Source: Vibrio lentus
Lineage (GTDB): Bacteria; Pseudomonadota; Gammaproteobacteria; Enterobacterales; Vibrionaceae
DNA length: 64,000 nucleotides
Direction: 5' to 3'
Assembly: GCF_030409755.1 (NCBI RefSeq)
Contig: NZ_JAUFQE010000002.1
Span: 1,426,001 to 1,490,000, forward strand
Shown here: one piece after another, positions 44,922-53,798 of the stretch
How the letters are laid out: each line of letters opens with the position of its first letter
Numbering within the stretch: position 1 is the first letter of the stretch
Made by a program: the position numbers and the translations under genes
The notes under the pieces: model-generated
What the model saw: only the letters and a program-made list of their open reading frames with translations
The model's database searches: none
What the model was told of the DNA's origin: nothing

Positions 44922-45196
44922 AGCACAAAAACTCTTCCTGAGATAACAACTACTTAGAAATTAGATTTAAAGTTCTAATTTAGATCCGACAACGAATTAT
45001 CGACCTCTTATCACTATCTCACTATCGGCTAGATCAATGATTGCGTAATCGCGATCTCCCCTTTTTCGTTTCTGTGCGCTACCTCTACGTTTGTGTGTCA
45101 TTTACTGTTGCAATTAAATTCCGAGAAACAAAAGGCAAACGTTCGCCTTTGCGTGGGAGAACCGTAATATGTGAGCCATATTTGACACCTGACTGG

Positions 45197-46238
45197 GGCT
45201 TTGTTGCGTAATTCATTGGAACTAAACCTAAAACCTACGATCTGATCAGCTACATTAACTCCCTCTCGTAGCCCTATGCCTAAACCTCGTTACAAAACAA
45301 CCAACTGGAAGCAATACAACCAATCACTCATTAACCGCGGTTCTTTGACCTTTTGGATTGATGAAGAAGCGATAAGTGGCTGGACGCAAAGCAAACAGAA
45401 TAAGCGCGGGAGGCCTCGTCGGTTCAGTGATTTAGCTATCACGACAGCCCTCATGGTGAAACGAGTTTTTTCTATGCCATTAAGAGCGCTGCAAGGTTTT
45501 ATCAACTCGATATTTAGGTTAGCCCATGTACCGTTAAGTTGTCCGCATTACACCTGCATCAGTCGTAGAGCCAAGCAAGTTGAGGTCTCACTTAAGACAA
45601 AAACGAGAGGTGCGATACAACATCTAGCTATTGATGCGACTGGCCTTAAGGTTTATGGCGAAGGTGAATGGAAAGTCAAAAAACACGGGACAGATGGCAA
45701 ACGTAGAGTCTGGCGAAAACTTCATATTGCCGTGGATACAAACACTCATGAAATTATTGCAGCCGAGCTAAGTCTATCGACAGTTACAGATGGAGAAGTA
45801 CTCCCGAATTTACTGAAACAAACTCGCCGAAGTATCCACGAGGTGTCTGGTGATGGCGCTTATGATACGAGAGCATGTCACGATGCAATTAAGATTAAGC
45901 GAGCCGTTGCGCTTATTCCTCCAAGAGAAGGGGCTGCCTTCTGGGAGCGGGGTCATCCCCGAAATCTCGCAGTAGGTTGCCAGAAGTTATATGGCTCAAA
46001 TAAGTATTGGAAAGAGCGGTATGGTTACCACAAACGCTCCCTCTCAGAAACAGCGATGTATCGAGTTAAACAGTTACTTGGTGGTCGTTTAAGTTTAAGA
46101 AATTACAATGCACAAGTGGGAGAAACTTACGCGTTGAACAAGCTCACTGGGTTAGGTATGCCTGAAACTTGCCGTATTGACTAAGAAACGCACGAAATGG
46201 GGCTGCTCTATCTCTAAATTGAATTACGCAACAAAGCC
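45197..46238 (+). mobile_element. IS903-like IS5-family insertion sequence with 9-bp target duplication
   Basis: The 1042-bp element has inverted ends GGCTTTGTTGCGTAATTCA (left) matching the reverse complement of the right end, close to IS903 ends, and identical flanks CCTGACTGG at 45188-45196 and 46239-46247. It lies about 280 bp upstream of the DASS operon, in opposite orientation. Confidence 0.93.
45276..46184 (+). CDS. IS5-family (IS903 group) transposase
   Basis: The 302-residue DDE transposase has LAIDATGLKVYGEGEW (first D), EVSGDGAYDTRAC (second D) and YHKRSLSETAMYRVKQLLGG (E with the Y-x2-R-like signature). The frame is intact and fills the IS. Confidence 0.94.
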   Translation: MPKPRYKTTNWKQYNQSLINRGSLTFWIDEEAISGWTQSKQNKRGRPRRFSDLAITTALMVKRVFSMPLRALQGFINSIFRLAHVPLSCPHYTCISRRAKQVEVSLKTKTRGAIQHLAIDATGLKVYGEGEWKVKKHGTDGKRRVWRKLHIAVDTNTHEIIAAELSLSTVTDGEVLPNLLKQTRRSIHEVSGDGAYDTRACHDAIKIKRAVALIPPREGAAFWERGHPRNLAVGCQKLYGSNKYWKERYGYHKRSLSETAMYRVKQLLGGRLSLRNYNAQVGETYALNKLTGLGMPETCRID

Positions 46239-46350
46239 CCTGACTGGCTTTAAGAAGTAAAGAGCATAGCTGCATTATCGAGTAACTCTTTTTTTCAATT
46301 TGAGATCTGATTAGCGTGTAAGTTGTACTTCTGCGCTAACTACACTGATA

Positions 46351-46375
46351 ACGTTGCATAAGTTAAATGCAACGT
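46351..46375 (-). terminator. Hairpin after the hypothetical gene at 46387
   Basis: Perfect 9-bp arms ACGTTGCAT / ATGCAACGT with a 7-base loop, 12 bases after the stop. The matching place beside the truncated duplicate (about 40990-41016) is degenerate. It is too short for an attC. Confidence 0.5.
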
Positions 46376-46386
46376 CCTAATTAAAC

Positions 46387-47277
46387 TCACTTTTCTAACA
46401 GACGACACTGATACTCGGCAATGCGCTTTAGCTCCGATATATGTTCAGGGAATTGTTCGTGAAGAAAACACAATGCATCCGCTAGCGTTATCTGGTGTAG
46501 ATTCGACGTATACCCAAAAACCAATCGGTGGACATTGTCATAGAGCTCATCTGAATTATCCGAGCTTTGACACTGCGCCAAGATAGCTTGATCAATCTCA
46601 TCGTCAGGATCTTCCAAAGGGCTATTGGCCTGTCGATAAAGATTAGAAAGCATTGCGTCATATTGCTCTTTCGACAGCTCTTCCTTGCAACGCATTATCC
46701 ACGTAAGCGTAATTAGGTTATGTCCGAAGAAACCAAACTGTTTAAAGCATGCTTGTAATACGCAATTAAGCTCTACGACTTCGCTTGTGTCAGTGTTTCG
46801 GTCGCCACCAGAACGGGTCGATGTGACAAATTCAGTGAAGCGGTTAAGGAATGCTGGAACTTGAGACGGCTCTAACTCACGGTAAACACGATTCAGCGCC
46901 AATAAGATAGTCACATTGTGGGAAAGGTATTCGCTGGTTTGAGAAGCCTGCGAAACGTAATACGAGAAGATATCTTGAAAGCCCTTATTCTCATACCACT
47001 GCATTAAAGCAGCATACGCCGCTGGGTATACCCCGTTTTCCAATATCCTGTGAATACGAAAATCTGAGAACTTGGGCGCTTGTAGCGTTGCAGAGTACTC
47101 ACCTAAAACTTCAACCTCAGTTTGGTCTATCAACTCACTCGTTTTAAGCCACACATTGCCTGATTTAGCGAAATAACCATTTAGATAATTCGCAGCCAAA
47201 TAAGCTTTTAATGAATGAGGTTGGTGGATGCTGGCACTACTATAAAGTGCCTTTTCCAATAATTGGTCGCTTGTCAT
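46387..47277 (-). CDS. Hypothetical helical protein, 296 residues
   Basis: The soluble, mostly helical protein has no signal peptide or membrane helix (AYAALMQWYENKGFQDIFSY, TEYLSHNVTILLALNRVYREL). A GGAGG ribosome site precedes the ATG, 38 bp after the stop of a GNAT gene on the same strand, so they form a likely two-gene operon. A truncated duplicate of its 3' third is at 41028-41318. No family is recognised. Confidence 0.7.
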   Translation of the reverse strand: MTSDQLLEKALYSSASIHQPHSLKAYLAANYLNGYFAKSGNVWLKTSELIDQTEVEVLGEYSATLQAPKFSDFRIHRILENGVYPAAYAALMQWYENKGFQDIFSYYVSQASQTSEYLSHNVTILLALNRVYRELEPSQVPAFLNRFTEFVTSTRSGGDRNTDTSEVVELNCVLQACFKQFGFFGHNLITLTWIMRCKEELSKEQYDAMLSNLYRQANSPLEDPDDEIDQAILAQCQSSDNSDELYDNVHRLVFGYTSNLHQITLADALCFLHEQFPEHISELKRIAEYQCRLLEK

Positions 47278-47315
47278 GTTTCCTCCGTGAAACTAAGGCC
47301 GTATAGATTTGGTTG

Positions 47316-47765
47316 TTATATGACTAGCGTCTTTGAGAGGCAAATCGAACGGTCTAGACCGACATATTTACCATAAGCACTGGATTCTGAGTAACCGTGA
47401 CGACAATAAAAGGTCACCGCTTTTGAGTTAACTCTGCGTGTCGATAAAACAGCTTTTCGATACCCTTTTTCAATCGCAAAACATTCGAGTTGTTTCAACA
47501 AATAAGAGCCCGCACCAGCTTTGTTAGAATACATCCGCTTAAATTCACAAACTTCACTTTCGTGATATCTAAACACCCCACAGGCCACCGCAGTATCATT
47601 CAGATACACAACGATACATCCATCTTTTGATGGGTCAAAAGCGTCAGATACAAATGAGCTTTCACCTGTGTCATTAGTAATCTGGCGAAGTGACAAATTC
47701 AGCTCAGCGATTAATGACTGAAAATCTCTATGATTTAGTTCTACTTTCTTATATTCGAATTCCAT
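47316..47765 (-). CDS. GNAT-family N-acetyltransferase
   Basis: From the ATG at 47765 (MEFEYKKVELNHRDF) the protein has 149 residues; a TTG at 47789 is an alternative. It has CEFKRMYSNKAGAGSYLLKQLECFAIEKGY near residues 76-105 (A motif with K-A-G-A-G) and NSKAVTFYCRHGYSES near 120, typical of YitH/PanZ-sized acetyltransferases. It is probably cotranscribed with the downstream hypothetical gene. Confidence 0.87.
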   Translation of the reverse strand: MEFEYKKVELNHRDFQSLIAELNLSLRQITNDTGESSFVSDAFDPSKDGCIVVYLNDTAVACGVFRYHESEVCEFKRMYSNKAGAGSYLLKQLECFAIEKGYRKAVLSTRRVNSKAVTFYCRHGYSESSAYGKYVGLDRSICLSKTLVI

Positions 47766-47807
47766 ACCTGCCACATAATGCCAACTCAATCAGCATGATC
47801 AAAAATA

Positions 47808-48102
47808 GGAAATATTGTCGTCTCTCCAATCACACGCGAAAGTGGACGCTATAAAGGTAAGCGCGTGATCCAAGGCGGTCGAGCGCAAGTACGAACCGTT
47901 TTATACATGGCGATGATGTCAGCTATGCAATGTAACCCCATATTCATAGCGACTTATGCTCGACTTTTAGCAGTTGAAAAACCTAAAAAAGTCGTAATAA
48001 TCGCGTGTGGACGAAGGTGGTTGTAATCCTTAACTATATGCTCAGATATGGTGCCATGTGGGATGAAAATACAGCCAAAAACCAGTCATTGACGCCATAG
48101 TC
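47808..48102 (+). mobile_element. Decayed 3' end of an IS110-family element beside an integron cassette
   Basis: About 295 bases match the last quarter of the IS110 transposase at 4.7-5 kb and its 3' end (RESGRYKGKRVIQGGRAQVR readable, then a frameshift near ACGRRW). The terminal CATAACAAACGACTATGGCG (reverse complement of 48084-48103) is shared with the intact copy at 4635. The 5' part and bridge-RNA region are missing. It adjoins the stop of the cassette gene at 48115, where that cassette's attC should begin. Confidence 0.85.
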
Positions 48103-48114
48103 GTTTGTTATGTT

Positions 48115-49854
48115 TTACTTGTTGGTCTTTAACCAACCCTCTAACTCAGAAAAAGACATACACTCAAATAAGTCATTAATATCTAGTTTTTTTCGATAGT
48201 CATAACCTACATAAAGTACATTTGGGGTAATAACAATACCATACACATTGTCATATTTTGAGAAATCGAAATTGTCGCCAACTTTAGTACCATTTAATAC
48301 TTCAATTTTCTTTCTCCAATCTAATATGTATTTCTCTAGAGAACTAGTTGTGTTTCTAATCGAAATATAGTCACCGCGATCATACTCTTCTGTAAATAAC
48401 ATGCTTTTGCAAGACACCGCGATTAAATCACCATTAACTATAAATATTGAGTCCAAGTCAGTTATAAACTTACCATTTAATCGTAACTGTTTACCGACGA
48501 TCCCCCTAATGCAAAAAGGTGGCCTATAATTAGTTAAATCAATCATTTCCTGAACTTGATCCTCAAAGAAATCACCTCTTAAATTTGCAATCTTCCCTTG
48601 AGACTTAGTATATTGTAAATATTTATTTAACAATTCAAATGAACTTGCCAAATCAAACCCAAGCATTGTTCCAGCATCAAATATCAGGCTAGAATTCGCA
48701 GGGTAAATTCCCTCATCGAGTGGTGAACTATATTTAGCTACCAGTTCTTCGGCATCTAATTCAAAAGTTACGCCCAAGTCACTCTTTTGATTCTTTTTAC
48801 ACCGGTGAACAAACGAAGAAATACTCCTTAATATAAAGTCCTTATCAATTAAAATGTAACCTTTCATCGCTATATTTGGTAAGTAAACCCAACCCTGAGC
48901 AATTATTAACGATACATACTCCAAGACACAGATTAATTCCAACAACTCAACTTTCCAAGGGAAGTCAATTTCACGTGTTTTAAACTCGCTATATACCGTT
49001 TCCAAATTGAAAGGCCCGATATTATAGTAAGACATAGTAAAGCGAGTATTATTTAACTTATTCGTATATTTTGGTATATACTCCATCTTGGGCTTAGAAT
49101 TATCGTTCGCAATAATTACGAATTTTCCAACTTTATTTATGTGCTTCTGCTTTAAAGAAAAACCACTTTTTGTTGGCATATATCTATCTGACGCAACCTT
49201 TGACTCCAAGATGCCTCTTAGATCATATAATGCTACTGATTTATTTATATAATCATCCTCTATGGTTTCTGGTATCAGATACCTTCCTTTATATCTGAAT
49301 GAGCAACCTTTCGACGAAAAACGAATGACCACATACATTTCGCATAGAATCTTAGATAAGGCTATTAGATAACAATAATCTTTAATAAACTCGTCATTTA
49401 TATCAATAGAAACAGATTTTAACTCGCTTTCCTCCATACCCTTATACATTTCTTGTATATCGGGGGCTGTTTCACTAAACGAAATAGCTGATTCCATCAT
49501 TTTGACACCAAATAACCATGTCGTATCCAACTTCCCTTTAAATACATCCTTAGGCAATACGGTAGAAATAAACTTCCAATAATATTTTGACCTCTTATTA
49601 ACAAGGATTTTAATCTCATTTTCAATTTCTAAAACAACCTCATTTATATGGATATTCATCTCATAAGGCTCTATAATTCCGTCATTATTTAATACACGGT
49701 CAAAATTGAAAAACTTCATTGCAATTAAGTCATAGTTTTCTTCAACTTCATTTTCAACAACTACATTTGAGTCAACATATCCAAACCTACGTTTAGACTG
49801 TTTGTTAAGCTTTTTAAAATGCTTATCTAAGTTTTTTTTAGTTATTTTATTCAC
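48115..49854 (-). CDS. Cassette protein with C-terminal PD-(D/E)XK-like nuclease fold
   Basis: The 579-residue, AT-rich gene starts with GTG. The first 400 residues match nothing I recognise. The C-terminal region reads LRGDFFEDQVQEMID (E431), then FITDLDSIFIVNGDLIAVSC (D466, D468) and K483. This is the E...D...x-x-K pattern of restriction-type nucleases, except that the usual Glu/Gln two before Lys is Ser481. It lies in an integron cassette (start after an attC, stop at the first bases of a second, broken attC). A role in phage defence is inferred from fold and context only. Confidence 0.7.
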   Translation of the reverse strand: MNKITKKNLDKHFKKLNKQSKRRFGYVDSNVVVENEVEENYDLIAMKFFNFDRVLNNDGIIEPYEMNIHINEVVLEIENEIKILVNKRSKYYWKFISTVLPKDVFKGKLDTTWLFGVKMMESAISFSETAPDIQEMYKGMEESELKSVSIDINDEFIKDYCYLIALSKILCEMYVVIRFSSKGCSFRYKGRYLIPETIEDDYINKSVALYDLRGILESKVASDRYMPTKSGFSLKQKHINKVGKFVIIANDNSKPKMEYIPKYTNKLNNTRFTMSYYNIGPFNLETVYSEFKTREIDFPWKVELLELICVLEYVSLIIAQGWVYLPNIAMKGYILIDKDFILRSISSFVHRCKKNQKSDLGVTFELDAEELVAKYSSPLDEGIYPANSSLIFDAGTMLGFDLASSFELLNKYLQYTKSQGKIANLRGDFFEDQVQEMIDLTNYRPPFCIRGIVGKQLRLNGKFITDLDSIFIVNGDLIAVSCKSMLFTEEYDRGDYISIRNTTSSLEKYILDWRKKIEVLNGTKVGDNFDFSKYDNVYGIVITPNVLYVGYDYRKKLDINDLFECMSFSELEGWLKTNK

Positions 49855-49893
49855 TAAGCAACCCTAAATTTCATAGAAATATGATGTAAAACG

Positions 49894-50016
49894 TAACGGC
49901 CTGCTAAGGGGTGAGCAACACAATACCGATGTTGCCGAAAACCACCTTAATCACTAAATTCAACGCATAGTGAAAATGCCACGCGTTGCGAATCCCTCTT
50001 GAGTAGTTTGTTATGC
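49894..50016 (-). other. VCR-type integron attC site, 123 bp
   Basis: Read on the minus strand it begins GCATAACAAACTACTCAAGA, continues through GCAACGCGTGGCATTTTCAC, TTTAGTGATTAAGGTGGTTT and TCGGTATTGTGTTGCTCACC, and ends CCCCTTAGCAGGCCGTTACG. Order, length and these segments match V. cholerae repeats. The likely cut (G^TT) is between 49897 and 49896. It contains the stop codon of the HEPN gene and immediately precedes the next cassette. Confidence 0.92.
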
Positions 50017-50664
50017 CATTGCTTCGATATTACTTTTCATTTCGTTCAAAACAGAGGACTTTTTAAGCTCACCCAGTTCTTTAGGGATAATTTTTGAGGA
50101 TTTCAATTCAAAACCAAAATCCAATGATGTACTGGTATTTAAACAATAATTCAGACACTTAATTGAGTAAGTTGCTATTTCACATTTTCTAATATAGTTT
50201 TCAAAATCTATTTCAGTAAATTCAGATTTTACTAGTTCAATACCTTTCTCACTTACTTTCTTGCGCCACGAAGATACAGTTTTAATATCATTCCAACCGA
50301 GTAGTTGTGGTGACCAAGAACCATGTACCAAAGTATTACGAATGCTTATGATTTTCTTAATGTCTTTTTGAAGTTGATTTAATAGAACAGATGGATCAAT
50401 AGGAGTCCGTTCTATCTTTAATTGCGCGCCATTTAGATTAGCGATACTTGAATCTAATTCGGTGGATATAAATGCAGAATACTTTGATAGCAATGGAGTT
50501 GCAGTACTCTCACCAATAATTATATTCCTGAATGGATCGTTCTCTATCCCCTTTAACCCTCTTCTTTCCAAAGAACTATCAATACCTTCTTTCAATTCAT
50601 CACAAAGTTCTTCAAAGAGCCATGCACCAATACCAAAATACACAAAAAACTTACCTTTATTCAT
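50011..50664 (-). CDS. HEPN-motif cassette protein
   Basis: The 217-residue helical protein contains IRNTLVHGSW with R109 and H114, the R-x4-H signature of HEPN domains, whose members are often RNases in toxin-antitoxin and antiphage systems. No signal peptide. The cassette runs from about 50695 (TTATGCC after a G^TT junction) to the attC, and the stop codon lies in the first bases of that attC, as usual for cassettes. No antitoxin-like gene (for example MNT) is present in the same cassette. Confidence 0.75.
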   Translation of the reverse strand: MNKGKFFVYFGIGAWLFEELCDELKEGIDSSLERRGLKGIENDPFRNIIIGESTATPLLSKYSAFISTELDSSIANLNGAQLKIERTPIDPSVLLNQLQKDIKKIISIRNTLVHGSWSPQLLGWNDIKTVSSWRKKVSEKGIELVKSEFTEIDFENYIRKCEIATYSIKCLNYCLNTSTSLDFGFELKSSKIIPKELGELKKSSVLNEMKSNIEAMA

Positions 50665-51291
50665 TTGAAATATCCATATTTATCATTTGGCATAACAGCT
50701 ACTAGACAGAGAAATTCTGTACTTAAATGCAGAATTTTTCTATCTAGTTTCTTATGTAGCCTATCTTAAACGACTGCATCCTTTCATAACAATAACTTAT
50801 CTTTCTTAGTTTGCGATTGAACAACAAAATGTAGAAATTTTCTGTCTAACGAAACCAAATGAAGAAAACTTGATAACTGTTCTGATTGATATTGTTAAAA
50901 CAAGTTTACTATTGACAATAAAGACAATATACCCACTTCAAAAAACGCTCTTATTTACTCATTTGTAATTAAGGTAAAAACAGGAAAATATCGAAGTTAA
51001 CTTATATATTTTCATTCTATAAATTAAAACAAAGTAGATTTTAATAACTCCCGTCCTATCATACATTTACGATAAATAACAAATTTGCATTTTATAAAAA
51101 CAATTTGATCAATAAGAATTTTTGTAAACTTTGAATTACATACTCTAAAAATAAATCTCCTTGATAAACTTGTCATAAATCCAAATGCTCTTCCAATCTT
51201 GATTCGCAACACATGGCATTAGCGTGTTGCATATAGACTTCCTATAAAGCCGTTGGGAAGAAGGAGTTTATATTAAAATCAGGAACGAAAA
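50665..51291. other. AT-rich stretch upstream of the cassettes with an 18-bp-arm inverted repeat
   Basis: No gene, integrase or attI was found. Arms 50702-50719 and 50730-50747 pair at 16 of 18 positions around a 10-base spacer, a few bases from the cassette's G^TT junction (50696/50695). One arm recurs in part near 50832-50849 (AGAAATTTTCTGTCTA). The protease promoter lies toward 51.2 kb. Confidence 0.55.
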
Positions 51292-51720
51292 ATGAACCAA
51301 CAACGTCAACTAAGCTGGAAAATAGCAGCTATTCTAGGTACATCTTTTGGCTTCAATGCACACGCTGCAGAAATGGTCAGAGTCGATAATGATGCATTAC
51401 TACAACAAAGCCTCGTCGCTCAGTCGAAGAGTGTTGCTCCACTTGAATTAGGTTTTTCTGAAGTTAAACGGGTGGTACTGCCCAATGGAAAAACGAAAGT
51501 CCGCTACCAACAAACTCACTTAGGTTTACCCGTCTTTGATACCTCCGTTGTCACCACCCTTTCCAAAAACCAACCCACTCAGGTGTTCGGTTCAATGGCA
51601 CAAGGGATCAGTGGAGACCTATCCAGCATCGCACCAAAACTGAATCAGGAACAAGCGATAGAAGCCGCACTCTCTGCTCACCGCACGTTTACCGTCGGCA
51701 AAAAGTCGATTGAAAAAAAA

Positions 51721-52341
51721 TATCCGCCTTCTTAGAAGGCGGTTTTGCTTTATAACCCCCTAGAAGGGGGCGTCCACGCTATCAGTTCTTCAATAACTGC
51801 AGTTGTTGTTCATACTCTATGTCCTGTTTATCTTGGTGTCGGACATATCGTCGAATGACTTCTTCATTCACACCGACCGTATCTACAAAATACCCTCTAG
51901 CCCAAAAGTGATTTCCCCATAGTTTCTTACGTATATGTGGAAATTTATTGAAAAGTCTAATTGCTGTCCGGCCCTTTAAAACTCCTAACAAACTCGAGAT
52001 CGACAACTTGGGAGGAATAATGACAACAAGATGAACATGATCTGGTTGAACATTTAACTCTAAAACCTCGCAGTCTTTCATATTGCACAAAATATAAATT
52101 GAACGATAAAGCTCCTTTCCAACCTTATCTTTCAAAATCTTATATCTATACTTTGGAGTCCAAACTATATGGTATTTGCAACGCCAATAGACATGTGATG
52201 AACTTCTGTAATCGCCCATGTGGTTGTTTCCTCTTACTTGTGGTGAATAAGAGGTTACTTCTAACATGGGCACTTCTTCAGGCTATAGCCTAGAGGAACA
52301 ATCACCACCGCCCTAGGCGGTGGTTTTGAGGAGCCAATAAA
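51721..52341 (-). mobile_element. IS200-type element (IS200/IS605 family), about 620 bp
   Basis: It encodes a TnpA only. Each end has subterminal hairpins: CCGCCTTCTTAGAAGGCGG at 51724-51742 and ACCCCCTAGAAGGGGG just inside on one side; ACCACCGCCCTAGGCGGTGG near 52305-52324 on the other. No inverted terminal repeats or duplication, as expected for Y1-transposase elements. Size matches V. cholerae IS1004. Ends are approximate. Confidence 0.85.
51782..52219 (-). CDS. IS200-type Y1 HUH transposase TnpA
   Basis: From MGDYRSSSHVYWRCKYHIVW (52219) the protein has 145 residues. VQPDHVHLVVIIPP holds the HUH motif and EEVIRRYVRHQ the probable catalytic Tyr. The upstream 18 codons are not family-like. 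Intact. Confidence 0.93.
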   Translation of the reverse strand: MGDYRSSSHVYWRCKYHIVWTPKYRYKILKDKVGKELYRSIYILCNMKDCEVLELNVQPDHVHLVVIIPPKLSISSLLGVLKGRTAIRLFNKFPHIRKKLWGNHFWARGYFVDTVGVNEEVIRRYVRHQDKQDIEYEQQLQLLKN

Positions 52342-53770
52342 AACGCGAAACTGATGGTGAGATTGGATGAGAACCAAGTCGCCCAAGTTGTGTACCTGGT
52401 CGATTTCTTTATCGCGTCCTCTATGCCAGAGCGCCCTTTCTACTTTATTGATGCCACGACTGGCGATGTCCTTCAAAAATGGAATGGGCTAAACCACGCT
52501 AAAGCATTAGGTACTGGCCCCGGTGGCAACCTCAAAACCACTCGATATGAATATGGCAGTGACTTCCCTAGCTTTCCCATCGACAAAACAGGCACGACGT
52601 GTAAGTTAGAAAATGATTCAGTTAAGACGGTCAACTTAAATCATGGAACCTCTGGCAGCGCTGCCTACAGCTACAACTGTGCCGACGGAGCCAACTACAC
52701 CGATCATAAATACATCAACGGGGCATACTCGCCGCTTAACGATGCGCACTACTTCGGTAATGTCGTGTTTGATATGTACAAAGAGTGGATGAATACGTCA
52801 CCTTTAACTTTCCAGCTGACAATGCGAGTTCATTACAGCACCGATTATGAAAATGCTTTCTGGAATGGTACATCCATGACTTTTGGAGATGGCAAAAATA
52901 CCTTTTACCCATTGGTCGATATCAACGTGAGTGCTCACGAAGTCAGCCACGGGTTCACAGAGCAAAACTCCGGTCTTGTGTACCGAAATATGTCGGGTGG
53001 TATGAATGAAGCCTTCTCAGACATTGCGGGCGAAGCGGCTGAATACTACTTGCGTGGCAATGTGGATTGGGTGGTCGGTAGCGATATCTTCAAGTCTGAA
53101 GGTGGCTTGCGTTACTTTGATCAACCTTCAAAAGATGGTCGCTCGATTGATCATGCCTCTCAATACTACGATGGTTTGAACGTTCACTTATCTAGCGGTG
53201 TTTATAACCGCGCCTTTTACCTTTTAGCGAACAAATCGGGTTGGAATGTACGTAAGGGCTTTGAAATATTCACAGTCGCAAACCAACTGTATTGGACGGC
53301 AAACAGTACTTTTGATGCCGGTGCTTGTGGCGTAGCGAAAGCCGCAGCAGACATGGGCTATGTGGTTGCCGATGTTGCAGATGCTTTTAATACCGTCGGC
53401 GTTAATGCAAGTTGCGGTGTCACGCCTCCAACTGGCAATGTATTAACGAAAGGCACACCGATTGCGAACCTAAGCGGGAATCAATCTTCAGAGAGCTTCT
53501 ACACGTTCACTGTTGATTCTGCATCAAGCGTGACGGTTTCAATGTCTGGCGGTTCAGGCGATGCCGACCTTTACGTGAAATCAGGCAGCAAGCCAACGAC
53601 ATCGAGTTACGATTGTCGCCCTTATCGTGCTGGAAACAACGAACAGTGCAGTGTGAGCGCGCAACCGGGCGTGACTTATCATGTTTTATTGCGCGGATAC
53701 TCGAACTACTCAGGCCTAACATTGCGTTTAGATTGAGTTAGCGCGAGTCTCTATCGGTAATACAAACTAA

Positions 53771-53797
53771 AACGCCTACTCACATGAGTAGGCGTTT
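53771..53797. terminator. Terminator between the protease gene and the LysR gene
   Basis: AACGCCTACTC pairs with GAGTAGGCGTT (4-base loop), followed by six Ts; it lies between convergent genes and can serve both. Confidence 0.92.
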
Positions 53798-53798
53798 T

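Larger units (their letters stand above)
51292..53736 (+). pseudogene. Vibriolysin-type M4 metalloprotease gene split by an IS200-type element
   Basis: The 5' part (51292 to about 51720) encodes a signal peptide and the N-terminal FTP propeptide; the 3' part (about 52342-53736) continues in the same reading register with the rest of the propeptide, the catalytic domain (SAHEVSHGFTEQNSG with HExxH, then GGMNEAFSDIAGEAAEYY) and a C-terminal PPC domain (SFYTFTVDSASS, DADLYVKSG). Joined, it gives about 607 residues, the size of Vibrio haemagglutinin/protease. As it stands the product stops at 51735 after 147 residues, so no secreted protease is expected. Confidence 0.9.

Noticed and set aside
46351..46375. 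ACGTTGCAT/ATGCAACGT hairpin as a possible attC
   Set aside because: Too short and perfectly paired, with none of the extrahelical bases of attC; more like a terminator stem.
50665..51291. Integron integrase or attI upstream of the cassettes
   Set aside because: No tyrosine-recombinase frame on either strand and no attI-like sequence; the next gene is the metalloprotease.
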